Origin: Streptomyces bacillaris
GTDB lineage: Bacteria > Actinomycetota > Actinomycetes > Streptomycetales > Streptomycetaceae
Assembly: GCF_003268675.1 (NCBI RefSeq)
Contig: NZ_CP029378.1
Location: forward strand, 2,666,001-2,730,000
DNA: 64,000 bases
Direction: 5' to 3'
The notes under the pieces are model-generated. The model saw nothing but the letters and a program-made list of their open reading frames with translations. It had not been told where the DNA came from and did not search any database. Position 1 is the stretch's first letter; each line of letters opens with the position of its first letter. The translations under genes and the position numbers were made by a program. This document shows positions 34,151 through 42,332 of the stretch, one piece after another.

Positions 34151-35038
34151 TCAGCCGCCCGTGAGAAACGAGAAGTCGACATTCGCTCCGTACACGAATC
34201 CCACCGTGAGGAGAACGAGCGTGCCCGGCAGCAGGAACGACGTCACCGCGAACGTCGCCTTCGGGACCGCCCTGGCCGCCTTGCGGCGTGCGTTCTGGGC
34301 GTCGGTGCGGCGCATGTCGTTGGCGATCTGGATGAGCGTCTCGACGATCGGGGCGCCCAGCTCCTCGCCCTGCTGGAGCGTGGTGACGAACATCGCGACC
34401 TGCTCCGAGTCGTTGCGTCTGCGCAGCTCCTCGAAGGCCTGGCGGCGGCTGACGCCCATGTCCATCTGGCGCAGGGTGATGCGCAGTTCGTCGGACCACG
34501 GGCCCTCGTACTTCTCCGCCACCCGGTCCAGCGCCTGCCGGAAGCCGAGTCCGGCGGAGACGACGACGGCGAGGACGTCGAGGAAGTCCGGCAGGGTGCG
34601 TTCGATGTGCTCGCGGCGGACCCGGACCGCCGACCAGATGCCCACCTCCACCCAGAACAGGCCGAACGCGATCATGAGGAGCGCGAGGAAGACCTGGCCC
34701 TGGAGGAGCATGGAGAAGGCGCCCAGGAGGCCGAGCGCGCCGTAGACCGCGCGGCGCGCCGCGTAACGGTCGATGGTGAGGCCGCCCGGGTTTCCGGCCA
34801 GGTCGATCTGGCGGCGCTTCTTGTTGACCGCCTTCGGGCCCATCATCCGCAGCACCAGCGGGGCCCAGCGGATGCCGAGCCGGTCGATGCCGGAACCCAC
34901 CGCGCTCGTGCGGGTGGCGCCGGACTCCAGGGCCACGGCGAGGTCGCCGGGGAGCTTGGCGTCGGCGCGGTACATCCGGATGCCGTGGATGGCCCCGTAG
35001 ACGGCGATGCCGACCACCAGGGCGAGCAGCAGGTCCAT
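34151..35038 (-). CDS. TadC-like inner-membrane platform protein (T2SS F domain)
   Basis: A 295-residue GspF-type membrane protein. It begins with a membrane helix (MDLLLALVVGIAVYGAI) and has a middle hydrophobic pair (FSMLLQGQVFLALLMIAFGL). The F domain has RTLPDFLDVLAVVVSAGLGF, then QMDMGVSRRQAFEELRRRN and GAPIVETLIQIANDMR. It ends with two hydrophobic stretches and VDFSFLTGG. It forms the platform for pilus assembly with TadB (48 bases upstream) and the CpaF ATPase. Confidence 0.88.
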   Translation of the reverse strand: MDLLLALVVGIAVYGAIHGIRMYRADAKLPGDLAVALESGATRTSAVGSGIDRLGIRWAPLVLRMMGPKAVNKKRRQIDLAGNPGGLTIDRYAARRAVYGALGLLGAFSMLLQGQVFLALLMIAFGLFWVEVGIWSAVRVRREHIERTLPDFLDVLAVVVSAGLGFRQALDRVAEKYEGPWSDELRITLRQMDMGVSRRQAFEELRRRNDSEQVAMFVTTLQQGEELGAPIVETLIQIANDMRRTDAQNARRKAARAVPKATFAVTSFLLPGTLVLLTVGFVYGANVDFSFLTGG

Positions 35039-35086
35039 GATCCGTACGTCCCCTCTCTCTTCCCGTCTCTTCCGTCTCTTCCGGTC

Positions 35087-36031
35087 TCAGACGTCGATAC
35101 GGGACAGGCGGCGGATGACCACGAACCCGATGGCGTACAGGGCGATGGCCACGACCACCGCCGCCTGGCCGATGAACGCGCCCGTCATCCGGTCCAGGGC
35201 GCCCGGCATGACCGCGTTCATCAGGAGCATCGCGCCGATGCCGAACGCCGGTACGGCATAGGCGGTGACGGTGACCTGGGAGAGCTGGGTCTTGACCTCG
35301 CGGCGGGTCTCCTTGCGCTCCTCCAGCGTCTCGGTGAGGTTGCGCAGGGAGCTGACGACCGTACCGCCGGCCCGGTTGGAGAGCACCAAGGTCGTGACGA
35401 GGACGACCAGTTCACGGGAAGGGAGGCGGTCGGTCAGCTCGCTCAGGGCTTCCTCCAGGGATTCTCCCACCGCCAACCTCCTCGCCACCCGGGCCAGTTC
35501 CTCGCCCGCCGGGTTCTCCATCTCCTCCGCCGCCATGGAGAGCGCGGTGCGCAGGGCCAGCCCGGCCTGGGTGGCGTTGGCCAGGATGCGGGAGAGTTCG
35601 GGGAGTTGGTTGATGAACCGCTCGGTGCGCTTCGTACGTTGCCAGTTGAGGAACGTGTTGGTGCCCCAGAGGCCGATCAGGGCGGCGACCGGGCCGAAGA
35701 ACGCCGCGAGCATGGAGGAGGCGATCATCCACAGTCCGGCCATCGCGACCAGGGCGTAGACGAAGAACTCGCCGGGGGTCAACTCCAAGCCGGTCGAAGC
35801 GAGTTTCAGTTCCAGCTTCCGGCCGAGCGCGGTGGCCCGCAGCCTGCGGTCCAGGCCCTTGAAGCGGCGGTGGCGGCCGGTCTCGGGGAGCTGGCCGACA
35901 TGGGAGAGCCGCTCCACGAGCGCGTCGCGGTCAGCCTTGCCGCCGGAGTAGGCGTACAGGCCCATCACGCCGAGCACACAGGCGAGCAGCGTGACGCCGA
36001 CGGTGACCAGGGGGAGGTTGACGTTGTCCAT
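35087..36031 (-). CDS. TadB-like inner-membrane platform protein (T2SS F domain)
   Basis: A 314-residue GspF-family protein. It has an N-terminal helix (LVTVGVTLLACVLGVMGLYA), a basic cytoplasmic segment, a hydrophobic pair at about 90-130, the F domain (INQLPELSRILANATQAGLA, then LEEALSELTDRLPSRELVVL) and two final helices. It is the partner of TadC. The stop of the CpaF gene lies 11 bases upstream, showing tight operon packing. Confidence 0.88.
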   Translation of the reverse strand: MDNVNLPLVTVGVTLLACVLGVMGLYAYSGGKADRDALVERLSHVGQLPETGRHRRFKGLDRRLRATALGRKLELKLASTGLELTPGEFFVYALVAMAGLWMIASSMLAAFFGPVAALIGLWGTNTFLNWQRTKRTERFINQLPELSRILANATQAGLALRTALSMAAEEMENPAGEELARVARRLAVGESLEEALSELTDRLPSRELVVLVTTLVLSNRAGGTVVSSLRNLTETLEERKETRREVKTQLSQVTVTAYAVPAFGIGAMLLMNAVMPGALDRMTGAFIGQAAVVVAIALYAIGFVVIRRLSRIDV

Positions 36032-36042
36032 GGCGCGGGTAC

Positions 36043-37380
36043 CTAGTTGGCCTCTCGGGTGGCGAGTTGTGCGGCGTGCTCCGCGACGCCGAACGCCTGC
36101 GGGATGGGCTGGCTCGCCAGATAGAGCCGGTCGGCGACCCTGCGGGGCAGCGGCAGGTACTGGAAGCGGCCGTAGATGCGGCCGTCGGCGGCCAACGGCT
36201 GTGCCTCGAACCGGGCGACGGTCACGATGCGGTACGGGTCGCGGCCGTGCGAGTCCAGCACCGCGATCTCGGTGACCTTCCTGGTGCCGTCGGCGTGCCG
36301 GGTGAGCTGCACGATCACGTCCACCGCGCTGTTGATCTGGTCGTGCAGCGCCTCGAAGGGGATCTCCACCTCGGACATCGAGGCCAGGGTCTGGAGCCGC
36401 ATCAGCGCGTCCTCGGCGCTGTTGGCGTGGACCGTGGCCAGCGAGCCGTCGTGGCCGGTCGACATCGCCTGGAGCATGTCGAGCGACTCTCCGCCGCGGA
36501 CCTCACCGACCACGATCCGGTCGGGGCGCATACGGAGGGAGTTGCGGACCAGGTCGCGGATGGTGATCTGGCCCTTGCCCTCCACGTTGGCCGGACGGGA
36601 CTCCAGCCGGATGACATGGCTCTGCTGGAGCTGGAGTTCGGCGGAGTCCTCGATGGTGACGATGCGCTCGGCGTTCGGGATCAGCCCGGAGAGCGCGTTG
36701 AGGAGCGTCGTCTTCCCGGTGCCGGTGGCGCCCGAGACGATGATGTTGAACTTGGCCTGGACGAGACCGGCGAGCAGGATCAGCATCTGCTCGTCCAGCG
36801 AGCCGAAGCCGATCATCTCCTGGAGGGTGAAGGAGCGCGGGAAGCGGCGGATGGTGAGCGTGGCGCCGGTCAGGGAGAGGGGCGGAATGATCACGTTGAC
36901 GCGCTCGCCGCTGGGCAGGCGGGCGTCGACCATCGGATTCGACTCGTCCACGCGGCGGTTGACGGTCGACACGATGCGTTCGATGGTCTGCATCAGCTGC
37001 TCGTGCGAGCCGAAGCGCAGGGGGAGCCGTTCGACCTTGCCGCTGCGCTCGACGTAGATGTGGTCCGGTCCGTTCACCATGATCTCGGTGATGGAGGCGT
37101 CCTCCAGGAGCGGTTCGAGGATGCCGAGGCCGAGCGCCTCGTCCACCACCCGCCGGATCAGCTGCGAGCGCTCGACGGTGGAGAGGACCGGGCCCTCGCG
37201 GCTGATGATGTGGCCGAGGACGCGCTCCAGCCGGGCCCGCCGGTCGGCGGCGGCCAGCGAGGACATCTCCGCGAGGTCGATCTCCTCCAGCAGCTTGGCC
37301 CGGTAGGTGGCCACCAGGTGGCCGTCCTCCCGTGCGCCGCCCTGCTCGTCGGGGGCGGTCATGCGTGCCCGCAGGCTCAT
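36043..37380 (-). CDS. CpaF/TadA secretion ATPase
   Basis: A 445-residue hexameric traffic ATPase that powers pilus assembly. The N-terminal domain (about 1-170) includes ITEIMVNGPDHIYVERSG. The catalytic domain has Walker A SGATGTGKTTLLNAL, the Asp box TIEDSAELQL, Walker B RPDRIVVGEVRGGE and the His box GHDGSLATVHANSAED. It is close to the type IV/CpaF subfamily rather than PilB (no zinc motif). The ATG at 37380 follows GAGGAGAG. Confidence 0.94.
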   Translation of the reverse strand: MSLRARMTAPDEQGGAREDGHLVATYRAKLLEEIDLAEMSSLAAADRRARLERVLGHIISREGPVLSTVERSQLIRRVVDEALGLGILEPLLEDASITEIMVNGPDHIYVERSGKVERLPLRFGSHEQLMQTIERIVSTVNRRVDESNPMVDARLPSGERVNVIIPPLSLTGATLTIRRFPRSFTLQEMIGFGSLDEQMLILLAGLVQAKFNIIVSGATGTGKTTLLNALSGLIPNAERIVTIEDSAELQLQQSHVIRLESRPANVEGKGQITIRDLVRNSLRMRPDRIVVGEVRGGESLDMLQAMSTGHDGSLATVHANSAEDALMRLQTLASMSEVEIPFEALHDQINSAVDVIVQLTRHADGTRKVTEIAVLDSHGRDPYRIVTVARFEAQPLAADGRIYGRFQYLPLPRRVADRLYLASQPIPQAFGVAEHAAQLATREAN

Positions 37381-37477
37381 TTCTGCCCAACTCTCCTCGG
37401 TGTGGCGGGTGTAGCGGACGGGGCGGGTGTAGCGGGTGTGGCCCGTGAGACGGGTGCGGCGGGTGTCCCGTACGGGG

Positions 37478-38056
37478 TCACTCGCGCGGCATCGTGGCGC
37501 TCCGGGTCGCCGTCCAGGGGCCGATGCCGGGGACGAGCGAGGGGACCTTGACCGCGACGGTGGCGGTGATGTCCTCGAAGCCGCTCTGGCTGTACGAGAA
37601 CCCGTTGCCCTCCACCCAGCCGCTGACCGCGTTCCGGGCCGCCGTCTCCGGGTCCCCGTGGGCGTCGTAGCTGGCCGCCGTACGGGCTCCGGCGCGGGCG
37701 GCCGTGCCCGCCTGGTTGGCGGCGTACGCGGCGATGCCGAGCTGGATGGCCAGCAGGGCGACGAGAAGCAGCAGCGGGAGGAAGCCGAGGTACTCCAGGG
37801 CCACCTGACCGCGGTCCCGGCGGGCCTTCCGGGCCGGTGCCGACGCGTTCGCACGGTCACGACGTGCCCTCCCGGCCGGTACCGACCCGTTCGCACGGTC
37901 CCGGCGCGCCCTCCCAGCCTGGGCCGGTACGTCGGCGTCCTCCCGACTCGCCTTGCGGGCCGGGGCCGGGGCCGGTACGTCGGCACAGCCCCGGCTCCTC
38001 CCTCTGCGGAGGATCCCGAGGCGTTCCCCGTACGGGAGGGTCCTCATCGTCGTCAT
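37478..38056 (-). CDS. TadE-like pseudopilin with a repeat-bearing basic leader
   Basis: A 192-residue minor pilin. The leader is unusually long (about 75 residues) and carries a 14-residue repeat, RARRDRANGSVPAG then RARRDRANASAPA, then ARRDRG. The Flp-type site G|QVALEY has Glu at +5, followed by the hydrophobic LGFLPLLLLVALLAIQLG. The mature domain is TadE-like (AAYAANQAGTAARAGARTA). A TadE pseudopilin would be exported and incorporated at the pilus tip or base. The ATG at 38056 overlaps the previous stop (ATGA). Confidence 0.85.
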   Translation of the reverse strand: MTTMRTLPYGERLGILRRGRSRGCADVPAPAPARKASREDADVPAQAGRARRDRANGSVPAGRARRDRANASAPARKARRDRGQVALEYLGFLPLLLLVALLAIQLGIAAYAANQAGTAARAGARTAASYDAHGDPETAARNAVSGWVEGNGFSYSQSGFEDITATVAVKVPSLVPGIGPWTATRSATMPRE

Positions 38057-38562
38057 CGCCAGTCCTCCAGCGCCGATCCGGCTTCCCCGTCGATGCCGAT
38101 GTCCAGGTCGAACAGGCCCGGCACCAGCACCGGCACCTTGAGCGTCACCGTCGCCTCGTACAGGTCCGCGCCCCGGCCGCAGCTCACGCGGGCCCCGCCC
38201 GCCCAGGCCGCGGGCAGATCCTCCATCGCCCCGGCCCGGCAGGCGGCTCCCGGCGCGTACTCCGCCCCGCTCCCCTTGCGTGCGGCCACGTCCGCCGCGT
38301 TGCCCGCGAGGCTGAACGTGTAGCCGATCAGGGCGCACTCCCAGAGCACGAGCATGATCAGGATGATGAAGGGGGTCATCCCCAGGAACTCGACGGCGGC
38401 CTGCCCCCGGTCATCTTTCCGGAGCGCCCTGAGCCCTCGCCCGTACCGGAGCCCTCGTCCACCCGGCCCCCGTACCTCCCGGGCCCCTCGCGCACCCCGG
38501 GCGCCTCCCGCTCCCCCGGGCCCCCGTATGGTGCCGCTCGCCGTCCTCGTGGTCGTCGTCAT
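38053..38562 (-). CDS. TadE-like pseudopilin
   Basis: A 169-residue minor pilin. A Gly/Arg/Ala-rich leader of about 53 residues ends in KDDRG; the processing motif G|QAAVEF has Glu at +5, followed by LGMTPFIILIMLVLWECALI. The mature domain contains AGNAADVAARKGS and two further cysteines (GAACRA and RVSCGRG) that could pair outside the cell. Three bases separate it from the CpaE gene stop, and it overlaps the next TadE-like gene. Confidence 0.85.
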   Translation of the reverse strand: MTTTTRTASGTIRGPGGAGGARGARGAREVRGPGGRGLRYGRGLRALRKDDRGQAAVEFLGMTPFIILIMLVLWECALIGYTFSLAGNAADVAARKGSGAEYAPGAACRAGAMEDLPAAWAGGARVSCGRGADLYEATVTLKVPVLVPGLFDLDIGIDGEAGSALEDWR

Positions 38563-38565
38563 CGC

Positions 38566-39867
38566 TCAGCGTGTCCCCTCGGCGTCTGCGGGCCCGCCGC
38601 GCCTGCGGCGCGGGCGTCCGATCGAGCCCCGGTCGTTCTTCAAGGTGCCGCTGTTCCTCTTGGCGAGCACACCGCCGCCCTTCTTGGCGGCCGCGCTCGG
38701 CTTGACGATGCCCAGCTCCCCGGCCAGACCCCACAGGGCCTGCTTGACCGTGCTCTTGGCGTCCAGTTCGTGCAGCCGGCCGGAGTCGACCGACGCCTGG
38801 AGCTCCTTGAAGTTGGCGGGGACCGCCGCGCTCGCGACCCGGGTGCCGGTGATCTTCTGGATCAGCGGCGGCTGGATCTCGGTGTTGCGGGTGAAGCGGT
38901 TGACGAGGGTGACGGTCTCCTCGGCCTTGCGGATCTGGAGCCGTTCCCACATCCGTACGATCCGTTTCGCGCCGCGCACCGCGACCACGTCCGGGGTCGT
39001 CACCAGCAGGGCCGTGTCCGCCATCTCGATGGCCGCCGCGTTGGCCCCGTTCATCTGGCCGCCGCAGTCGATGACGACGATCTCGTACCGCGAGCGCAGG
39101 GCGCTGACGATCTGGCGGGACGAGCGGTCGCTGACCTCCTCGCCGCGTTCGCCCTCGCCGGGGGCGAGCAGCAGGGCGAGGCCGGTGGAGTGGGAGAAGA
39201 CCGCGTCGGCCAGCACCCGGGGCGAGATGTCGGTGATCAGGGCGAGGTCGACGAGGGAGCGGCGGAACTGTACGTCGAGGTAGGAGGCGATGTCGCCGGT
39301 CTGGAGGTCCATGTCGACCAGGGCGACCGTGTGGCCCGACGCCTGGGCGGCCAGGGCGAGTTGGATGGCGGCGACGGTGGCCCCGACGCCGCCCTTCGCG
39401 CCGGTGACGGTGACGACCGTGCCGCCGGGGCCGGTGAAGACGTCGTTGGCGGAGGAGAGGTGGCGGCGTACGCCGGTCGACCACTGGGCCGCGGCCTGGA
39501 CCCGGTTGGCCAGCTCCTCGTAGCTCACGGGCAGGGTGACCAGGCCGCGGGCGCCGGAGTCCATGGCGGCGGCGAAGAGGCTGGGGCTCGCGTCCGTGGT
39601 GATCATGACGACCCCGACGGAGGGGAACCGCAGGGAGACCTCCCGGATCAGCTCCAGGGCCGGGACCGGGCCGATCCGCTCGTGCACCAGCACCACTTCG
39701 GGCAGCTCGTCGAGGGCCTCGCCCGCGAGCCGGGCCAGGGTGTCGATCAGCTGGGTCGAGTCGGTCACCGGACCGGCCGGTTCGGCGTCGGGCAGCTGAC
39801 TGAGCAGGGTGGTGAGGGAGCGGGCCGCGTCGGGGTCGCCCACGGCCGGGAGGATTCTGGTGGTCAT
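38566..39867 (-). CDS. CpaE/TadZ-like pilus-localising protein
   Basis: A 433-residue protein: a receiver-like N-terminal domain (about 1-135) followed by a MinD/ParA-type domain (about 145-380). The P-loop reads TGAKGGVGATVAAIQLA: the expected Lys-Thr of the Walker motif is replaced by Ala-Thr, as seen in TadZ/CpaE proteins. Other motifs are VALVDMDLQTGDIASYLDV and YEIVVIDCGGQMN. It is thought to place the pilus machine at a site in the cell. The C-terminal 60 residues are basic and low-complexity. ATG 39867 follows GAGGA. Confidence 0.88.
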   Translation of the reverse strand: MTTRILPAVGDPDAARSLTTLLSQLPDAEPAGPVTDSTQLIDTLARLAGEALDELPEVVLVHERIGPVPALELIREVSLRFPSVGVVMITTDASPSLFAAAMDSGARGLVTLPVSYEELANRVQAAAQWSTGVRRHLSSANDVFTGPGGTVVTVTGAKGGVGATVAAIQLALAAQASGHTVALVDMDLQTGDIASYLDVQFRRSLVDLALITDISPRVLADAVFSHSTGLALLLAPGEGERGEEVSDRSSRQIVSALRSRYEIVVIDCGGQMNGANAAAIEMADTALLVTTPDVVAVRGAKRIVRMWERLQIRKAEETVTLVNRFTRNTEIQPPLIQKITGTRVASAAVPANFKELQASVDSGRLHELDAKSTVKQALWGLAGELGIVKPSAAAKKGGGVLAKRNSGTLKNDRGSIGRPRRRRGGPADAEGTR

Positions 39868-39874
39868 CCGATCC

Positions 39875-40588
39875 TCACTTGTCCTTGTCGAGCGTGTAGG
39901 TGCGGTCGCCCGGGCGGATGGTGCCGTCGCTGCCGGGGGCGACGAGGGCGAGACGTACGTGCTCCGCGAAGGACTCGGCGTAGGCGATGCGCTGGGCGTC
40001 CAGGGTGTTCAGGGCGAAGGTGATCGGCACGGCCTCGGTGGTCTGGCTGCGCCGCCCGTCACCCCCCGGCTCCAGGGCGGTGAGCTTGCCGACCTCCAGC
40101 ACCTTGGCGTTGGAGACGATGACCTTGGACTGGGCGGGGTCGCCCTTCTCGCCCTGCTCACCGGCGAAGGTGGCGTAGACGTTGACCGTGGCACCCGGGG
40201 TGATCTTGCCCGCGACGCCGGTGGCGGCGTCGATCATGATGGCGATCTCCTGCTCACCGGCGCGGAGTTCGGGTTTGCGGACCATCATGTCCGACTGGAG
40301 GAGGGAGCCTTCGCGGAGCTGGGTGACGGCGATCTTCGACTCGACCTCCCGCAGGTCGGTCACGGCGTTCTCCGAGAGCCACCGCTTGGGCATCGTGATC
40401 TTCTCGAACTGCCGGCCGTTCAGGGCCGTGTAGGGGGCCACGTCGCTCTTCACCCGGTAGGCGGTCACCTCGGGGCCGACCTTGGAGTTCACATCGCTGA
40501 TCACCGAGAGCACACCGGCGAAGGCACCGAAGGCACACAGGACCGACAGGAGCAGGAGTATCACGCCGCGGCGCTGGCGGGAGTTCAT
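39875..40588 (-). CDS. CpaB-like pilus assembly protein (SAF domain)
   Basis: A 237-residue membrane-anchored protein. The N-terminal helix GVILLLLSVLCAFGAFAGVL leads to a SAF domain (about 45-110: DVAPYTALNGRQFEKITMPK) and an RcpC/CpaB-type beta region (MIDAATGVAGKITPGATVNV). CpaB normally sits in the periplasm with the outer-membrane secretin; with no secretin here, it probably acts at the membrane-wall interface. It opens the tightly packed assembly genes. A 16-bp repeat array precedes it. Confidence 0.86.
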   Translation of the reverse strand: MNSRQRRGVILLLLSVLCAFGAFAGVLSVISDVNSKVGPEVTAYRVKSDVAPYTALNGRQFEKITMPKRWLSENAVTDLREVESKIAVTQLREGSLLQSDMMVRKPELRAGEQEIAIMIDAATGVAGKITPGATVNVYATFAGEQGEKGDPAQSKVIVSNAKVLEVGKLTALEPGGDGRRSQTTEAVPITFALNTLDAQRIAYAESFAEHVRLALVAPGSDGTIRPGDRTYTLDKDK

Positions 40589-40619
40589 GGCCGGTCAACC
40601 TCGTTCGGATCGGGATGCG

Positions 40620-40699
40620 TGCGGTTCGGAGTGCGGGCAGTTCGGAGTGTGCGTGATTCGGGGTGCGGGTGGTTCGGGATGCGTGCGGTTCGGGGGCGC
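40620..40699. repeat. 16-bp degenerate tandem repeat, five units
   Basis: Units of the type TGCGGTTCGGAGTGCG start at 40620, 40636, 40652, 40668 and 40684, each keeping a central TTCGG. The array sits in the 222-base gap upstream of the CpaB gene and downstream of the zinc-ribbon gene, within the transcribed region. Confidence 0.75.
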
Positions 40700-40810
40700 G
40701 AATTCGGAGGTGGAGGGGTACGGGGGCGGCCGGGCCGGGCGCACCGGTCGCCTCGGGCCCCCGGAGGGCCGGGGCGGGTCGGGTGAGGCCGGCCAACGGA
40801 TACGGGAGGC

Positions 40811-41701
40811 CTAGGGGCCGGAGCGGCCGCCGGATTCCAGCTGGAGGACGCCGGTGGACGGTCTGCGGTCGCGGTGTTCGGGGGCGGCGAGCGGGGCGGA
40901 GCAGAAGGCGCAGCGGTCCCCGATGAGTTCCATGGCGCACCAGTGGCATCTCTCCCGGCGGACGGAGGCGACCAGTTGGTACAGCACGGAGATGTCCGGG
41001 AGGTGGGCGGCGAACTCCACGAGTTTCCCCGTGCCCCACCAGCGCGGCGAGTCGGCGGGAACGGCCGTCTCGTGCACGGCCTGGACCTTCCAGGCGGGGG
41101 CGAGGGTCTCCCGTACCCAGTCGGACGGCAACTGTCCTTTCGCGACGAGGAGATGCGTACGGAATTCGGGGCCGGTCAGGGGTTCGGCCGTCGGGCCCAC
41201 CTTGACGAGCTGCGGTTGGGGTCCGGCAAGCACGGCGAACTGGGAGCCGGGGACCCAGGACTTGGCGTGGCTCTTGAGGCTGACCGGGACCCGGTCGAGC
41301 TTGGCCACGGAGTTGAGCAGGGCGCCCGCGTAGATGTAGTGCGACAGCAGCCGGGCGGCGGAGGCGACGACCCCGGGGCTGAAGTCGCAGATGGACAGCT
41401 GCCGTAACTGCCGGACCAGTACGGCCACGCCGAGGGGCGGCAGCTCCACCTTGACCAGGGCGATCCGGTCGCTCTCCAGGACCGAGCGGATGGAGTGGAG
41501 GCGCCGTTCGTGCTCGGGCCGGATGCCGCTGGGGTAGAGGGCGATGACGTAGCCGTGCTGTTCGAGCAGCAGGTGCATGTCGCCGATCGCCAGTTCCAGG
41601 GTCTGGGCTTCGGGGGCCTGGAGCAGGGCCGCGGTCGGGGTCTGCTGATCGGTGGGCGGCAGCACCAGATCTGCACTCGTCACTGCTATCGCGGTCGGCA
41701 C
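40811..41701 (-). CDS. Tad-locus protein with C-terminal zinc ribbon
   Basis: A 296-residue soluble protein of unknown function, first gene of the assembly operon. The N-terminal 110 residues include LELAIGDMHLLLEQHGYVIA and LVKVELPPLGVAVLVRQLRQ. The C-terminus has a four-cysteine ribbon, CHWCAMELIGDRCAFC, likely binding zinc. No export signal is seen. Position suggests a regulator or assembly co-factor. The GTG at 41701 follows GGGGAAGAGC. Confidence 0.75.
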   Translation of the reverse strand: MPTAIAVTSADLVLPPTDQQTPTAALLQAPEAQTLELAIGDMHLLLEQHGYVIALYPSGIRPEHERRLHSIRSVLESDRIALVKVELPPLGVAVLVRQLRQLSICDFSPGVVASAARLLSHYIYAGALLNSVAKLDRVPVSLKSHAKSWVPGSQFAVLAGPQPQLVKVGPTAEPLTGPEFRTHLLVAKGQLPSDWVRETLAPAWKVQAVHETAVPADSPRWWGTGKLVEFAAHLPDISVLYQLVASVRRERCHWCAMELIGDRCAFCSAPLAAPEHRDRRPSTGVLQLESGGRSGP

Positions 41702-41776
41702 GCTCTTCCCCGTTCGGCTCCGGCCGCCGCCAAGACGTCGGCCGCAATCGCTCCTGCTCCGTGCTCCTGCCTCAGC

Positions 41777-41805
41777 ACTTTAGCCACGTCTCACCAGGCA
41801 GAGAA
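41777..41805 (-). promoter_or_regulatory. Candidate promoter of the Tad assembly operon
   Basis: On the minus strand TTCTCT (41800-41805) and TAAAGT (41777-41782) are 17 bases apart, giving a start about 70 bases before the first gene. The -35 is weak. Confidence 0.3.
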
Positions 41806-42201
41806 CAGTTATCGGGGACCAGTGCGTCATCATGCGAACACCGTTCGTACGGGATTCGGACGCCAAACGGGATGAAATCGATTCCGGTCAACTCGGCCGC
41901 CCTTGCGGAGCGTTACCGAAGAATCCATCCGGAATCCGGGCACATTCCCGTTTGCGCACGTCAGGGCGGAGCAGCGCGTGTTCCGGACCGTCCCGGCGGG
42001 GTTTCTCCGTCACGGTACGGAGACCTTCGGCAAGATCACCCGTGCGGGTCGGAGGGTGGTGGCGCGGGGTCACCGTCCGGCAAAGATTCCCCGGGAGTGA
42101 CTCCGCCGGAAGGGCGTCCGAGCCCGGCCGCGGCCTCGCACCGACCACCTGGCGAAGTCGCCACGGGGCCGCCACCGAAGCCTCGTTCACTGCCAGAGGT
42201 C
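41806..42201. other. Intergenic region between the Tad operon and the chitinase gene
   Basis: Most of a 631-base gap; no gene is supported. The open frame at 41903-42100 lacks a product worth defending. The promoter sites at both edges are listed separately. Confidence 0.45.
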
Positions 42202-42230
42202 TTGACAACTCGATTGGTCTGGACCAGCTT
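42202..42230 (+). promoter_or_regulatory. Chitinase promoter with DasR-like site
   Basis: A consensus -35 TTGACA (42202-42207) is followed by the palindrome TGGTCTGGACCA (42215-42226), with the -10 near CAGCTT (42225-42230). ATTGGTCTGGACCAGC matches 12 of 16 positions of the known dre consensus bound by DasR. DasR bound between the boxes would block transcription until N-acetylglucosamine phosphates release it, the accepted control of Streptomyces chitinases. Confidence 0.72.
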
Positions 42231-42332
42231 ATGCGCAGCGGTGACGACCGCTTCTGCCCCACCCCGCACGGTACGACCCCTTCCCCGCCGTACCACCCCG
42301 CCACGCACCACCAACTCCCCACGGAGGCCCAC

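Noticed and set aside
31358..36046. A 1562-codon open frame on the plus strand across the Tad locus
   Set aside because: It is antisense to six well-supported genes; its product is Arg/Gly/Val/Leu-rich noise. Long antisense frames are common at this GC content.
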